64,000 nucleotides of DNA from Lysinibacillus capsici (GTDB taxonomy: Bacteria; Bacillota; Bacilli; Bacillales_A; Planococcaceae). Positions 19,198-28,933 of this stretch are shown piece after piece. Under the pieces are notes generated by a model, which saw only the letters and a program-made list of their open reading frames with translations, had not been told where the DNA came from and ran no database searches. The stretch spans positions 1-64,000 of the forward strand of contig NZ_PXXX01000003.1 in the NCBI RefSeq assembly GCF_003367505.1, given 5' to 3'. Both the position numbers and the translations under genes were made by a program. The first letter of the stretch is position 1. Every line of letters starts with the position of its first letter.

Positions 19198-20427
19198 ATG
19201 GAAGTATTCATTGGCAGACAGCCTATATTTAATCTTCATGAGCAAGTCGTTGCATATGAATTGTTATACCGTAGCAAAAATGTAAATGCCTTTCCAATGG
19301 TCGATTCAGATGCAGCAACGATTGATGTACTTGTGAACTCATTTCTTTCAATTGGTTTTGAAGAGGTAACGAAAGGTAAGCCTGGCTTTGTTAATTTTAC
19401 TGAAAACTTATTGATGAGCTCTATACATGAATTTTTAAATCCCTCACAGGTAGTGATTGAGATATTAGAGGATGTTCCACTTACCTCTCAATTAGTGGAG
19501 CGTGTAATTGAGCTAAAAAAACAGGGGTTTCAAATTGCCTTGGATGATTTTATGATGGATGATCAAGTGGAAGTTTATGATGAATTATTTGAACAAATTG
19601 ATTATATTAAGGTGGATTTTTTAGCTTCTTCCATCGTAAAAAGAATGGAAATCGAAAATAAAGTTAAGGAGAAATTTCCACATATTCAATTGCTCGCTGA
19701 AAAGGTAGAGACGCGTCATCAATTTGAAGTCGCTAAATCCTCAGGCTATGTGTTATTTCAAGGTTATTTTTTTGAACAACCGCAAATAATACGAGCAACA
19801 GACATTCCAGCAAATGCGATTCAATATATTCACATTATCTCTTTACTAAAAGAGGAAGAACCAAATATTCATTTGTTAGCGGAAAATATTGAACGTGATA
19901 TTTCATTGACATACAAATTATTGCAAATGATTAATAACTCATCTAAACGTTCTAAATCTAAAGTGCGCTCCATCAAGCAAGCGATTGTGTTATTGGGCGT
20001 ATCCAATTTACGAAAATGGATTTATTTATTGGCCATGCGTGAAATTGATATTGATGCTGATTCTGATCTTTTTAAAGAAGTGATGTGTACGTCTTTATTC
20101 CGAGCTAAGGTTTGTGAAAAACTAGCTAAGCTTGCTTATAAAAAGAATTTCTCAGAATATTTTTTAGTCGGCATGTTTTCTCTAATTGATACATTACTTC
20201 AAAGACCGATGAATGTTATTTTACAGCAGCTACCATTCTCAGAGGCTATTACGAATACCATTTTAGGCTTTGAAACGGAAATGACCCCATATTTGGAGTT
20301 TAGTATTGCGTTAAGTAAACTTGATTGGCCACGATTAGAAGAGCTAGCTGTACAGTTGAATATTCAGTTAGTTGACATTGATCTTTTATATTATGAAGCC
20401 ATCGAATGGGCAGAAAAATCATTTTAA
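19198..20427 (+). CDS. EAL-HDOD signalling protein (YuxH-like)
   Basis: 409 residues. The N-terminal ~200 are an EAL-type cyclic-di-GMP domain (YELLYRS, EILED, LDDF, IKVDF, QGYFFEQP), and the C-terminal ~200 an HDOD domain (LLKEEEPNIHLLA, SLTYKLLQMINN, RSIKQAIVLLGVSNLRKW). The usual AEGVE motif reads AEKVE, so phosphodiesterase activity is doubtful, as in many EAL-HDOD proteins that act as sensors or regulators. The ATG chosen lies 7 nt after GGGGGG; an in-frame upstream start at 19150 lacks a ribosome site. It is monocistronic and ends in a hairpin terminator. Confidence 0.88.
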   Translation: MEVFIGRQPIFNLHEQVVAYELLYRSKNVNAFPMVDSDAATIDVLVNSFLSIGFEEVTKGKPGFVNFTENLLMSSIHEFLNPSQVVIEILEDVPLTSQLVERVIELKKQGFQIALDDFMMDDQVEVYDELFEQIDYIKVDFLASSIVKRMEIENKVKEKFPHIQLLAEKVETRHQFEVAKSSGYVLFQGYFFEQPQIIRATDIPANAIQYIHIISLLKEEEPNIHLLAENIERDISLTYKLLQMINNSSKRSKSKVRSIKQAIVLLGVSNLRKWIYLLAMREIDIDADSDLFKEVMCTSLFRAKVCEKLAKLAYKKNFSEYFLVGMFSLIDTLLQRPMNVILQQLPFSEAITNTILGFETEMTPYLEFSIALSKLDWPRLEELAVQLNIQLVDIDLLYYEAIEWAEKSF

Positions 20428-20440
20428 ACCAAATCAACAA

Positions 20441-20478
20441 AAGCTATCTTTATTGAATACTGTAAGATAGCTTATTTT
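20441..20478 (+). terminator. Terminator after EAL-HDOD gene
   Basis: AAGCTATCTT / AAGATAGCTT stem (10 bp) followed by ATTTTAT. Confidence 0.75.
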
Positions 20479-20592
20479 ATACCTTCCTCAATCTAGTATC
20501 CCTTCATCATGATGAAGTTCTCAATGCTAAAAGTATTTGCTATAATCATCTCGTCTTTAAAAAATTCTGATAGTTGAAGTGGGCGTGGGGAA

Positions 20593-21435
20593 ATGAAACA
20601 TGATGTGAGAGATAGCATTGTGGAGTATGTGTATGTCATTGTAGGAGCGGCAATAATTGCTATTGGTTTTAATGTCTTTTTATTACCAAATCAAGTCGCT
20701 TCAGGTGGGGTAAGTGGAATAAGTACGATTTTGCATGGTTTATTTGGTTGGAATCCGGGAATTGTTCAGTATGCATTTAACATTCCGCTTTTTATTGCTG
20801 GTGTTTTATTATTGGGCAAAAAATTTGGAATAAAATCCTTTATTGGGACAATTACATTACCTTTTATCGTCTTATTAACAAATAGCTGGGAGCCGTGGAC
20901 TGATAATCCTTTATTGGGTGCTCTTTTTGGTGGAATTGTTGTTGGCCTAGGAATAGGACTGGTCTTTAAGGGGAATGCTTCAACTGGTGGCACTGATTTA
21001 CTGGCGCAAATCATTACGAAGTTTACAGGATTGTCGCTTGGAACAAGTGTGCTGTTAATAGATGGCGTTATCGCAATTAGTGCAGCAATTGTTTTTGACT
21101 TAGAAAAAGGTTTGTATGCTCTGATTGGACTTTATGTTACCACAAAAACGATTGATATTATTCAGCTAGGTTTTAGTCAGTCAAAAATGGTCTATATCAT
21201 TACATTGAAACAAGATGAGGTAAGGGAAGCCATTTATGCTGAAATTAATCGTGGTGTAACGAAGTTACCAGCAATTGGAGGGTATACAGGAGAAGCACGA
21301 CCAGTTCTGATGGTTGTTGTTTATCAAACAGAATTCACAAAGCTGAAACAACTCATTAAAAGCGTTGACCCATCAGCGTTTGTTATCGTTTCTGATGCAT
21401 ATGAGGTATTAGGAGAAGGTTTCAAACGTGCATAA
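20593..21435 (+). CDS. YitT-family membrane protein (YvjA-like)
   Basis: 280 residues with about five transmembrane helices in the first 190 (LLPNQVASGGVSGIST and GGTDLLAQ are family fingerprints), then a ~90-residue cytoplasmic DUF2179 domain (MVYIITLKQDEV, RGVTKLPAIGGYTGEARPVL-type segment). The physiological function of the family is not established. The ATG follows AGTGGGCGTGGGGAA. The next gene, 48 nt downstream, is a cytochrome c, and the same pair (yvjA-cccB) occurs in B. subtilis, which supports orthology. No terminator separates the two. Confidence 0.88.
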   Translation: MKHDVRDSIVEYVYVIVGAAIIAIGFNVFLLPNQVASGGVSGISTILHGLFGWNPGIVQYAFNIPLFIAGVLLLGKKFGIKSFIGTITLPFIVLLTNSWEPWTDNPLLGALFGGIVVGLGIGLVFKGNASTGGTDLLAQIITKFTGLSLGTSVLLIDGVIAISAAIVFDLEKGLYALIGLYVTTKTIDIIQLGFSQSKMVYIITLKQDEVREAIYAEINRGVTKLPAIGGYTGEARPVLMVVVYQTEFTKLKQLIKSVDPSAFVIVSDAYEVLGEGFKRA

Positions 21436-21483
21436 TTTTGGTATAATGGCGGCGTAAGATATTTATTATGAGGAGGGGTACTA

Positions 21484-21807
21484 ATGAAAAAAGCAATGTT
21501 AACATTAGTGTTCGGATCAGCAATCTTCTTAGCAGCATGTGGCGGCGGAGATAAAACTGCATCTAATAATGGTAATGAAACTGCTACAGAGCCAGATGGC
21601 GAAGCAATAGCGATGAAATCTTGTGTTACTTGTCATGGTGGCGAGCTACAAGGTGCAAATGGTCCAGCATTAAATGATGTAGGTTCACGTTTGTCTGAAT
21701 CAGAAATTTTAGATATTATAAATAATGGTAAAAACGGCATGCCTGCAGGATTAGTAAAAGGTGCAGATGCTGAAGCTGTTGCTAAATGGTTAGCAACTCA
21801 AAAATAA
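21484..21807 (+). CDS. cccB: Lipoprotein cytochrome c551
   Basis: A 107-residue small c-type cytochrome. Lipobox LAAC puts the modified Cys at residue 19, followed by a flexible Gly/Asn/Thr linker and one haem-attachment motif CVTCH (47-51). The distal Met ligand is probably in NGMPAG near residue 85. It should carry electrons on the outer face of the membrane to a terminal oxidase, like B. subtilis CccB. Ribosome site GAGGAGGGG, spacing 7. The gene is followed by a strong terminator and preceded by the YitT-family gene. Confidence 0.93.
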   Translation: MKKAMLTLVFGSAIFLAACGGGDKTASNNGNETATEPDGEAIAMKSCVTCHGGELQGANGPALNDVGSRLSESEILDIINNGKNGMPAGLVKGADAEAVAKWLATQK

Positions 21808-21816
21808 TTGCTTTTT

Positions 21817-21851
21817 AAAAACTAGCGGGCTGGAGAGCCGCTAGTTTTTTT
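21817..21851 (+). terminator. Terminator after cccB
   Basis: AAAACTAGCGG / CCGCTAGTTTT stem with a 9-nt loop, followed by TTTT. Confidence 0.9.
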
Positions 21852-21949
21852 AGTGCAAGTAAACGCTGTATTGAGAGTAAATACATTTCTTTTACACATA
21901 GACATGCTAAAATAAGATGAACCTTATCCATTGATTGGAGGCTTTTTCA

Positions 21950-22885
21950 TTGGTCGTAGTATTAACAAGAGATGTTATGGAGAAATTTAAATTAGAGTTA
22001 TTAGCTGGTGAAGAAGGAATAGGCAGGACAATTGTGACAAGTGATATCTCAAGACCAGGGCTTGAGATGGCAGGATACTTTACTCATTATCCAGCAAATC
22101 GAGTACAATTGCTTGGCAAGACTGAACTTTCCTTTTTTGAAATGCTACCAGCGGATGTTAAGCTTGAGCGTATGCGTTTACTTTGTTCACAGGATACACC
22201 TGCTATTATTATTTCTAGAGATTTAGAAGTACCAGAGGAACTTATTCAGGCCTCAAACGAAAAGCATGTACCTGTGTTTAAAACACATATGACAACAACC
22301 AAATTTTCGAGTAGATTGACGAACTACTTAGAGGGGCGCTTAGCTCCAATGACAGCAGCACATGGTGTACTTGTCGATGTGTATGGCATTGGTGTGCTTA
22401 TAATCGGTAAAAGCGGCGTAGGTAAAAGTGAAACAGCACTTGAGCTTGTAAAAAAGGGTCATCGTTTAGTTGCTGATGATTGTGTTGAAATTCGTCAAGA
22501 ATCAGAAAACCTATTAATTGGAAGCCCTCCACCTTTGTTAGAGCACTTATTGGAAATACGAGGCATCGGCATTATTGACATTATGACACTCTTTGGTGCA
22601 AGTGCAGTACGCCCCTATAAACGTATTACCCTCATCATTGAGCTCGAAATATGGGATCCACAAAAAGTTTATGATCGATTGGGCTTAGAAGAAGAAAAAA
22701 TGAAAATAATTGACACGGAACTAACAAAACTAACAATTCCAGTAAGACCTGGACGCAATGTCTCCGTTATTATTGAAGTGGCAGCGATGAACTATCGTTT
22801 AAAGAAAATGGGCGTCAATGCGGCAGAGGAATTTTCAAGACGTTTAGATGAAGTGATTTCATCAAATGATGTGTTAGACGATTAA
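21950..22885 (+). CDS. hprK: HPr kinase/phosphorylase
   Basis: 311 residues. HprK phosphorylates HPr and Crh on Ser46 when glycolytic intermediates are high and removes the phosphate when inorganic phosphate is high, and so drives CcpA-dependent catabolite repression. Walker A is GKSGVGKS (153-160), and the HprK signature [16 protein letters not shown] follows. The start is the TTG 8 nt after GGAGG, giving [11 protein letters not shown], which matches the family N-terminus; an in-frame TTG 15 nt upstream precedes the ribosome site and is rejected. First gene of the hprK-lgt-ppaX-yvoF operon. Its substrate Crh is encoded 15 kb downstream. Confidence 0.96.
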   Translation: MVVVLTRDVMEKFKLELLAGEEGIGRTIVTSDISRPGLEMAGYFTHYPANRVQLLGKTELSFFEMLPADVKLERMRLLCSQDTPAIIISRDLEVPEELIQASNEKHVPVFKTHMTTTKFSSRLTNYLEGRLAPMTAAHGVLVDVYGIGVLIIGKSGVGKSETALELVKKGHRLVADDCVEIRQESENLLIGSPPPLLEHLLEIRGIGIIDIMTLFGASAVRPYKRITLIIELEIWDPQKVYDRLGLEEEKMKIIDTELTKLTIPVRPGRNVSVIIEVAAMNYRLKKMGVNAAEEFSRRLDEVISSNDVLDD

Positions 22886-22928
22886 AAAGCGAACAACATT
22901 GTTCATGACATATTGAGAGGAGTAGAAG

Positions 22929-23750
22929 ATGGATTTATTACTATTGCAAATTGACCCGATTGCCTTTCATTTAGGACCAATTCCAGTTCGTTGGTATGGA
23001 TTGCTAATTGTGTCGGGAATCATTTTAGCCTATATTGTTGGGCAAAGAGAGGCCGTTAAGCGAGGTCTGCCTGAAGACTTTCTTGCAGATTTATTATTAT
23101 GGGCAGTTCCTATATCCATTATCTGTGCACGTATTTACTATGTGTCAATGCGATGGGATTACTATAGTGAAAATCCAGGCAAAATCATAGAGATATGGAA
23201 TGGTGGTATTGCCATCCATGGTGCACTCATCGGGGCATTTGTCACAGCTTACATATATACTCGTATAAAAAATGTAAGCTTTTTACGAGTAGCAGATATT
23301 GCAGCACCTAGTATTTTAATCGGGCAGATTATTGGTCGATGGGGCAACTTTATGAACCAAGAGGCCTATGGTGGCGAGGTATCGAAAGCATTTTTAGAAA
23401 ACCTAATGCTACCAGACTGGATTATTAATCAAATGTATATTGAAGAATTAGGTTCATATGTTCATCCCACTTTTTTATATGAATCGATTTGGAACCTAAT
23501 TGGGCTTATTATTCTATTAGTTTTGCGTAAAGTGAACTTACATCGTGGAGAAATATTCTTTAGCTATTTAATTTGGTATTCAATTGGTCGTTTTTATATC
23601 GAAGGAATGCGCACAGATAGCCTTTACTTAGTGGGAGATTTACGTTCAGCACAGGTTGTATCCATTATCGGTATTGTAGTTGGTCTAGGTGCAATTATTT
23701 ATCGTAGAATAAAGGTGAAACCAGCCGTAAAATACTTGGATAATAAATAA
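22929..23750 (+). CDS. lgt: Prolipoprotein diacylglyceryl transferase
   Basis: 273 residues with about seven transmembrane helices. It transfers diacylglycerol from phosphatidylglycerol to the lipobox Cys of prolipoproteins, the first step of lipoprotein maturation. The Lgt signature [14 protein letters not shown] is at about residues 137-150, and [11 protein letters not shown] lies earlier. The many lipoproteins in this window (3.3, 6.3, 21.5 and 39.9 kb) depend on it. Start after GAGAGGAGTAGAAG. It follows hprK by 43 nt, the conserved order in Bacillus. Confidence 0.96.
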   Translation: MDLLLLQIDPIAFHLGPIPVRWYGLLIVSGIILAYIVGQREAVKRGLPEDFLADLLLWAVPISIICARIYYVSMRWDYYSENPGKIIEIWNGGIAIHGALIGAFVTAYIYTRIKNVSFLRVADIAAPSILIGQIIGRWGNFMNQEAYGGEVSKAFLENLMLPDWIINQMYIEELGSYVHPTFLYESIWNLIGLIILLVLRKVNLHRGEIFFSYLIWYSIGRFYIEGMRTDSLYLVGDLRSAQVVSIIGIVVGLGAIIYRRIKVKPAVKYLDNK

Positions 23751-23763
23751 GGGGTTGTAAAAG

Positions 23764-24405
23764 ATGGCTGTTAAGGCACTACTATTTGATTTCGATGGGA
23801 CTTTACTAAATACAAATGATTTAATCATTCAAACATTTATGCATGTATTAAATGAGCGATTTCCCGGGCAATATTCGCCAAAAGATTGCCTGAAATTCAT
23901 TGGTCCATCATTGAAACAGACATTTAATGACATTGCACCAGGTGAAGAAGACGATTTGATAGAGATGTATCGCGCTTGGAATATTGCACACCATGATGAC
24001 CTAGTCAGCCAATATCCTGATGTTGTGTCAACTCTAGAGCAGTTAAAAGCTCAAGGTATAAAATTGGCTATTGTTTCGACGAAACGTAATGAGACCATCG
24101 ATCGTGGACTTGCTATTCTTGGTGCAACGCATCTATTTGATGTGCGTATTGGTACAGATGATGTGAACAATGTGAAGCCTGATCCAGAGCCAGTATTGCT
24201 TGCGTTGGAACGATTAGGGATAGAAAAAGACTATGCGATTATGATTGGTGATAATTCGCACGATATTGAAGCTGGACATCGTGCTGGTGTAAGAGCAGCG
24301 GGTGTTGCTTGGGCAATTAAGGGAGAGGCTTACTTACAGCAGTATCAACCAGAATATATGTTGCAGCATATGTCAGATTTATTTGATATTGTGAAAGAGG
24401 GGTAA
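23764..24405 (+). CDS. ppaX: Pyrophosphatase PpaX (HAD family)
   Basis: 213 residues, HAD superfamily with motif I DFDGTLLNT, motif II VSTK, the motif III Lys in VKPDPEP and motif IV GDNSHDIEAG. PpaX hydrolyses the pyrophosphate that HprK releases when it dephosphorylates Ser46-P-HPr by phosphorolysis, which explains its conserved place in the hprK operon. It starts 13 nt after lgt and is followed by yvoF 5 nt later. A general phosphoglycolate-phosphatase-like activity cannot be excluded from motifs alone, but the context makes PpaX most likely. Confidence 0.92.
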   Translation: MAVKALLFDFDGTLLNTNDLIIQTFMHVLNERFPGQYSPKDCLKFIGPSLKQTFNDIAPGEEDDLIEMYRAWNIAHHDDLVSQYPDVVSTLEQLKAQGIKLAIVSTKRNETIDRGLAILGATHLFDVRIGTDDVNNVKPDPEPVLLALERLGIEKDYAIMIGDNSHDIEAGHRAGVRAAGVAWAIKGEAYLQQYQPEYMLQHMSDLFDIVKEG

Positions 24406-24410
24406 GGTAG

Positions 24411-24953
24411 ATGGCGCGTAAGACAGAACGTTACCGTGTCGAAGGAGCCAATTCACTTTGGAATATATATGACACGGTGTCCTTTTGGAAGGTGATGAAG
24501 TGTTTCATTGTCATTCAAATTGGACGCTTCACACCATTTTTACGTGTGAAAAACTGGCTATATCGTACTTTTTTAAACATGACTATTGGTAAGCAAACGT
24601 CATTAGCCTTAATGGTCATGCCAGATACCATGTTTCCTGAACGTATTTTCATTGGAGACAATACTGTGATTGGTTTTAATACTACCATTTTAGCGCATGA
24701 ATATTTAATAGAGGAATATCGCTTAGGTGATGTTCATATCGGAAAAGAAGTAATGATAGGGGCAAATACAACTATTTTACCAGGTGTAACAATTGGTGAT
24801 GGTGCCATTGTTTCAGCTGCCACTCTTGTACATAAGGATGTGCCAGCAGGCTGTTTAGCAGGGGGTAATCCAATGCGAATAATATATACTGCTGAACAAA
24901 TGGCTGAGCGCAAACGTAATGAGGCTGTAGAGTGGTGTACACCAAAGAAATAA
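24411..24953 (+). CDS. yvoF: Left-handed beta-helix acyltransferase (YvoF-like)
   Basis: 180 residues. The C-terminal half shows hexapeptide repeats ([42 protein letters not shown]) and the ending GNPMRII typical of the LacA/NodL/CysE-type transferases that use acetyl-CoA. The N-terminal ~60 residues are basic and hydrophobic and may touch the membrane. The acceptor is unknown. The gene ends the hprK operon as in B. subtilis; here yvoD, which lies between lgt and ppaX in B. subtilis, is absent. Followed by a clear terminator. Confidence 0.88.
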   Translation: MARKTERYRVEGANSLWNIYDTVSFWKVMKCFIVIQIGRFTPFLRVKNWLYRTFLNMTIGKQTSLALMVMPDTMFPERIFIGDNTVIGFNTTILAHEYLIEEYRLGDVHIGKEVMIGANTTILPGVTIGDGAIVSAATLVHKDVPAGCLAGGNPMRIIYTAEQMAERKRNEAVEWCTPKK

Positions 24954-24955
24954 TA

Positions 24956-24996
24956 AAAACTCACGTAGTATAGTGATATACTTCGTGAGTTTTTTG
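24956..24996 (+). terminator. Terminator of the hprK operon
   Basis: AAAACTCACG / CGTGAGTTTT stem followed by TT, immediately after yvoF. Confidence 0.88.
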
Positions 24997-25000
24997 CATA

Positions 25001-25042
25001 AAAAGCTACTCCCAAAAACACTAGGTTTTGGGAGTAGCTTTT
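25001..25042 (-). terminator. Long perfect hairpin terminator for the convergent small gene
   Basis: A 17-bp perfect stem AAAAGCTACTCCCAAAA with an 8-nt loop. A and T tails on either side make it work in both directions; it mainly serves the minus-strand 67-residue gene, 6 nt away. Confidence 0.85.
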
Positions 25043-25047
25043 ACTGT

Positions 25048-25251
25048 TTAAGCAAGAGCTGCGTCATAATCTGATTTGAATTCACAAGTGTCATGATCAC
25101 CTAAGCAAGTTGTTTCAACAAAAGTTGATTTAATTGCAGTCCCATCAATGTCTTCAGTTGTGTGAAGTGTTACCTTGTCACCAGGATAAAACTCGCCTTT
25201 ACAAATACTAACGATCATTTGCTCACTAAGTTGTACGAATGGACATGCCAT
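25048..25251 (-). CDS. Unknown 67-residue Cys-containing protein
   Basis: Not recognised. It starts at an ATG 7 nt after GGAGGG and encodes MACPFVQLSEQMIVSICKGE...; an in-frame TTG further up lies in front of the ribosome site. Four Cys (residues 3, 17, 49 and 56) are spread through an otherwise acidic beta-rich chain with FYPGDKVTLHT and ending FKSDYDAALA. There is no signal peptide or transmembrane helix, so it is cytoplasmic. The Cys could bind a metal or be redox-active. Upstream is a long AT-rich gap with Fur-box-like sites, which hints at metal-dependent control but does not establish it. Confidence 0.75.
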   Translation of the reverse strand: MACPFVQLSEQMIVSICKGEFYPGDKVTLHTTEDIDGTAIKSTFVETTCLGDHDTCEFKSDYDAALA

Positions 25252-25399
25252 AATAAATCCCTCCAATGTAATGTATATGGTTCTTTTTGTTATTAATGCT
25301 ATTCTATATTAAGTTTTTTGAAATGTAAAAAGTAAAATAAAATGAGAGTAATAATCAATAAATGTATTGATATAAAAGTATTATTGACGATAATGAGAT

Positions 25400-25414
25400 T
25401 GAGAATCATTTTAA
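25400..25414. promoter_or_regulatory. Fur-box-like site 1
   Basis: TGAGAATCATTTTAA against the 7-1-7 consensus TGATAATNATTATCA, with a further GATAATGA 3 nt upstream. It lies ~150 nt upstream of the 67-residue gene and ~400 nt upstream of hisZ. The match is moderate. Confidence 0.35.
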
Positions 25415-25427
25415 GTGATTGGTTAAA

Positions 25428-25451
25428 AATAATTATATAGATATAATTATT
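25428..25451. promoter_or_regulatory. Perfect AT dyad
   Basis: AATAATTATAT-AG-ATATAATTATT, an 11-bp perfect inverted repeat with a 2-nt centre. It could be a repressor site of the Fur/PerR shape or simply AT-rich symmetry. Confidence 0.35.
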
Positions 25452-25512
25452 GGATTTCGATATTGAGAATACTCTATTGAAAACTCTTTATTTTTATCAA
25501 TGATTTGTTAAG

Positions 25513-25527
25513 AGAGAATCATTATCA
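25513..25527. promoter_or_regulatory. Fur-box-like site 2
   Basis: AGAGAATCATTATCA matches the 7-1-7 Fur consensus at 12 of 14 defined positions. It sits in the middle of the 560-nt non-coding gap between the 67-residue gene and hisZ. Confidence 0.45.
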
Positions 25528-25719
25528 ATTTTTAGCGAATACTTAAAGTGATTAAAAATTGGTTTGTCACAATTTAGACATATTCTCATTGTCACTAAAG
25601 TATTTTGTCAAATTATAAGTAAAATGAGTCATGCTTTTTTTGGAAGTCTTTGCAATTCAATGTGTATAATTAACAGAATAATAAGTATTTAAAGATTTCG
25701 ATAATTAATAAGGATATCG

Positions 25720-25748
25720 TTGACTGTATTAATGAAATAAGTTAAAAT
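25720..25748 (+). promoter_or_regulatory. Promoter of the his operon
   Basis: TTGACT and TAAAAT separated by 17 nt, ending 63 nt before hisZ. No T-box leader lies between it and hisZ. Confidence 0.65.
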
Positions 25749-25811
25749 TCTTTCATAATCTAATTCTCTAATACTCTAGTGAATTAAAGTGAAATGTGAG
25801 GAAGTGTCCAT

Positions 25812-26984
25812 ATGTCGTCGATAAAAATGTTTGAAAAGCCACTTGGAATGCGCGATACATTCCCGCAAATCTATGAGAAAGTTGAAGCAGTTAGACATGC
25901 GGGCAGAGACTTTTTATATAAAAGGGGTTATGAGTTTATTAAAACGCCTGCGGTGGAGTATTTCGATACAGTGGGGAAGGCTTCAGCGATTGCTGATGCT
26001 CATTTATTTAAGCTAGTGGATAGCCAAGGAAATACGTTAGTGCTGCGACCTGACATGACTACACCGATTGCTCGAGTAGCTACATCGAAACTATTAAAGG
26101 AAATGATCCCACTACGTCTTGCCTATTTTGCAAGCGTTTTTCGAGCTCAGGAAGCAGAGGGAGGCAGGCCGGCTGAGTTTGATCAAATGGGGATTGAGTT
26201 AATAGGTGATCAATCAGTTTTTGCTGATGCAGAAGTTATTGTAACAGCAATGGAGCTATTAAAGCATTTTAAATTGGAAGAGTTTAAAATCACAATTGGA
26301 CATGCTGGTATATTAAATTGCATTTTACAAGATTACACAGAGAGTATCGAACAGCAAACAACGCTTAGAACATTGCTTGTCCAACGAAATTACGTAGGGT
26401 TTGAAGAAGCAGTAGAGTCATTTGATCTGCCTAAAGCTAAATCCGATGCCCTCTTACAATTTATTGAAGAAGCCATGAATGTCAGAGATATACGAGATAT
26501 TGAAAAATATGTCCGCAAAAATGATGCATTAGAATATATGCAACAACTTGCTCAACTACTTGAAATGGCTGATTTAGCTGATTATGTAGCTTTCGATTTC
26601 ACACTTTCGAGTCATATGAGTTATTACACGGGTATGCTATTTGAAGTATTTGCTGTGGGAAGTGGCTTTTTATTAGGAAATGGTGGTCGTTATGATGGCT
26701 TGTTAGAAGTTTTTGGTTCAAAGGTTGGTGCTACAGGATTTAGTATTCGTGTGGATCGTTTATTAGAAACATTAAACGGGCAATCTGTGAAACGACAGGA
26801 AGCAACAGTTGTTCTTTTTGAAGAAGAACAATTTGAGGAAGCTTTACTAAAGGTTAAAAATTTACGAGCAGCAGGAAAATTAGCTACTTTGCAGTTACGT
26901 AGTAGTCTAGTCGATGAGGCGGCTTTTTTAGCATACTTTACAGAAGTGGTGGTAGTTGGACAGGAGGAAGTTGGCGGTGAATGA
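25812..26984 (+). CDS. hisZ: ATP phosphoribosyltransferase regulatory subunit
   Basis: 390 residues related to class II histidyl-tRNA synthetases (motif 2-like [22 protein letters not shown]) but without the anticodon-binding domain, which defines HisZ. It forms an octamer with the short HisG and is needed for catalysis and histidine feedback. Start ATG after GAGGAAGTG. The hisG gene starts 8 nt before its stop, so translation is coupled. First gene of the his operon, which sits downstream of yvoF as in B. subtilis. Confidence 0.95.
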   Translation: MSSIKMFEKPLGMRDTFPQIYEKVEAVRHAGRDFLYKRGYEFIKTPAVEYFDTVGKASAIADAHLFKLVDSQGNTLVLRPDMTTPIARVATSKLLKEMIPLRLAYFASVFRAQEAEGGRPAEFDQMGIELIGDQSVFADAEVIVTAMELLKHFKLEEFKITIGHAGILNCILQDYTESIEQQTTLRTLLVQRNYVGFEEAVESFDLPKAKSDALLQFIEEAMNVRDIRDIEKYVRKNDALEYMQQLAQLLEMADLADYVAFDFTLSSHMSYYTGMLFEVFAVGSGFLLGNGGRYDGLLEVFGSKVGATGFSIRVDRLLETLNGQSVKRQEATVVLFEEEQFEEALLKVKNLRAAGKLATLQLRSSLVDEAAFLAYFTEVVVVGQEEVGGE

Positions 26985-27612
26985 ATTAACGATTGCAATG
27001 CCCAAAGGAAGAATCTTTGAAGAGGCATATCAAATGTTGTTAGAGGCAGGTTTTAATTTACCAGAAGAAGTAGAAATGTCACGTAAATTAATGATTGAAA
27101 TACCAGAGGAAAAAATTCGCTTTATTTTATCAAAGCCAATGGATGTTCCTGTCTATGTTGAACATGGTGTTGCTGATATTGGTATTGCTGGTAAGGATGT
27201 TTTGTTAGAGCAACAGCGAGAAGTGCACGAATTACTTGATTTGAAAATTAGTAATTGCTATATCGCTTCTGCAGGCCTACCAAACACCCCCATGAATGAG
27301 ATTGCGCCTAGAATTGCTACGAAATATCCGAATATTGCCATGAAGTACTACAAAGGCATTGGAGAGCAAGTGGAAATTATCGAGCTCAACGGTTCTATTG
27401 AATTAGCACCAATGATTGGCTTAGCTGATCGAATTGTCGATATTGTTTCTACAGGTCGTACATTAAAAGAGAACGGCTTAGTAGAATATGAATTTATTAC
27501 GGCTGTCTCTTCTCGATTAATTGCAAACCCTGTAAGTTATCGTATGAAAGGTGAGCGTATTATTGATCTTGTGAGGCGGTTAAAGAAATGTGTAAATGAG
27601 CAGAAAAAGTAA
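26977..27612 (+). CDS. hisG: ATP phosphoribosyltransferase, short form
   Basis: 211 residues, the short HisG type without the C-terminal regulatory domain, so it depends on HisZ. It joins ATP and PRPP in the first step of histidine synthesis. The family motif is in [14 protein letters not shown] at the N-terminus, with the PRPP loop region [19 protein letters not shown] near residue 160. The start is GTG, 9 nt after GGAGG, overlapping hisZ; the in-frame ATG at 26956 lies ahead of that site and would add seven residues not seen in the family. Confidence 0.95.
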   Translation: MNELTIAMPKGRIFEEAYQMLLEAGFNLPEEVEMSRKLMIEIPEEKIRFILSKPMDVPVYVEHGVADIGIAGKDVLLEQQREVHELLDLKISNCYIASAGLPNTPMNEIAPRIATKYPNIAMKYYKGIGEQVEIIELNGSIELAPMIGLADRIVDIVSTGRTLKENGLVEYEFITAVSSRLIANPVSYRMKGERIIDLVRRLKKCVNEQKK

Positions 27613-27654
27613 TCATTTGTAGCTACATATGAAGGACTAAAGGGGATTAATCCT

Positions 27655-28929
27655 ATGAAAATAACAAAGCTTGAAAAAGGCATTTCCTTAAAAAGACCAC
27701 TTGAAGGAGGAAATGAAGAACAAATAAAAGTTGTACGACAAGTGCTTTCGGATGTTAAGACACAGGGAGATGCGGCGTTACGCACCTATACTGAGCGATG
27801 GGATGGCTATGTCACTAAAAATTTACGTGTCTCTGAAGAAGAAATACAAGAAGCAGTAAGTGAACTCGATCCTCAATTATATAAGGACTTAGCGGAAGCA
27901 GCAGAAAATATTCGTTTTTATCATGAACAACAGATACGTTCAGGGTATCACCTAGAACTGGGAGATGGTTCTTGGTTAGGCCAACGGGTAACAGCTTTAG
28001 ATGCAGTAGGACTATATGTTCCAGGTGGTACAGCTGCCTACCCTTCATCAGTCTTGATGAATGTAATACCAGCGCAGGTCGCAGGGGTGAAACGTATTGT
28101 TATTACTTCACCTGCAGGGTCAAATGGGAAACTACCAGCAGGTGTACTTGTGGCGGCTCACCTTTTAGGGATTGATGAGATTTATAAAGTTGGTGGGGCA
28201 CAAGCAATAGCTGCACTTGCCTATGGCACGGAAACAATTTCCCCAGTCGATAAAATAACAGGTCCAGGAAATATTTATGTGGCACTTGCCAAACGTGAGG
28301 TATTTGGAGAAGTAGCCATTGATATGATTGCGGGACCGAGTGAAATTGCTGTGCTGGCTGATGACACAGCCTATCCTGATGAAATTGCTGCAGACCTTTT
28401 ATCACAAGCAGAGCATGATCCACTAGCTTGTTCAATTCTTGTCACAACCTCAGAGCAATTAGCCAAAAAAGTAGCTGAGGAAGTAGAGAAGCAGCTGCTG
28501 AACTTACCGCGTCAAGAAGTAGCTCGTGCCTCCATAGAGAAATTTGGGGTAATTTATGTAGCTGAAACATTGGCAGATGCAGTGGAAGCCATTAATTCAT
28601 TAGCACCGGAGCATTTAGAAATTGTGATGGAAAATGCGGAGGCGTTAGCTGAGCAAATAAGACATGCTGGTGGTATTTTTATAGGTCGGTATAGTTCTGA
28701 GCCAGTTGGTGATTATTTTGCAGGGACCAATCATGTACTTCCAACTAATAGTACGGCTCGTTTTGCAAGTGGCTTAAATGTTGATGATTTTGTGAAAAAA
28801 TCAAGTATTGTTTACTATAGTGAAAAAACCTGGAGAGACAACGCACCAAAAATTGCACGTTTAGCGCGTATGGAAGGCTTAGAGGGCCATGCTCGTGCAG
28901 TGGAATCACGTGGATGGGAGAAGGAATAG
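27655..28929 (+). CDS. hisD: Histidinol dehydrogenase
   Basis: 424 residues. It oxidises histidinol to histidine in two NAD-dependent steps with a zinc ion. Recognisable segments are GLYVPGGTAAYPSSVLM, the nucleotide-binding GGAQAIAALAYGTETI, the DMIAGPSEIAVLAD signature with QAEHDP, and the C-terminal GHARAVESR. Start ATG preceded by AAAGGGGATTAATCCT. It lies 42 nt after hisG and 4 nt before hisB. Confidence 0.96.
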   Translation: MKITKLEKGISLKRPLEGGNEEQIKVVRQVLSDVKTQGDAALRTYTERWDGYVTKNLRVSEEEIQEAVSELDPQLYKDLAEAAENIRFYHEQQIRSGYHLELGDGSWLGQRVTALDAVGLYVPGGTAAYPSSVLMNVIPAQVAGVKRIVITSPAGSNGKLPAGVLVAAHLLGIDEIYKVGGAQAIAALAYGTETISPVDKITGPGNIYVALAKREVFGEVAIDMIAGPSEIAVLADDTAYPDEIAADLLSQAEHDPLACSILVTTSEQLAKKVAEEVEKQLLNLPRQEVARASIEKFGVIYVAETLADAVEAINSLAPEHLEIVMENAEALAEQIRHAGGIFIGRYSSEPVGDYFAGTNHVLPTNSTARFASGLNVDDFVKKSSIVYYSEKTWRDNAPKIARLARMEGLEGHARAVESRGWEKE

Positions 28930-28933
28930 GACG

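Noticed and set aside
25252..25811. T-box or histidine leader before hisZ
   Set aside because: No T-box sequence (the GGTGGNACCGCG type), no antiterminator and no His-rich leader peptide; only a simple promoter is visible.
28103..28435. 110-residue minus-strand frame in hisD (and similar ones in hisB and hisH)
   Set aside because: Low-complexity His/Leu/Gln composition typical of antisense frames of well-biased genes; no ribosome sites.
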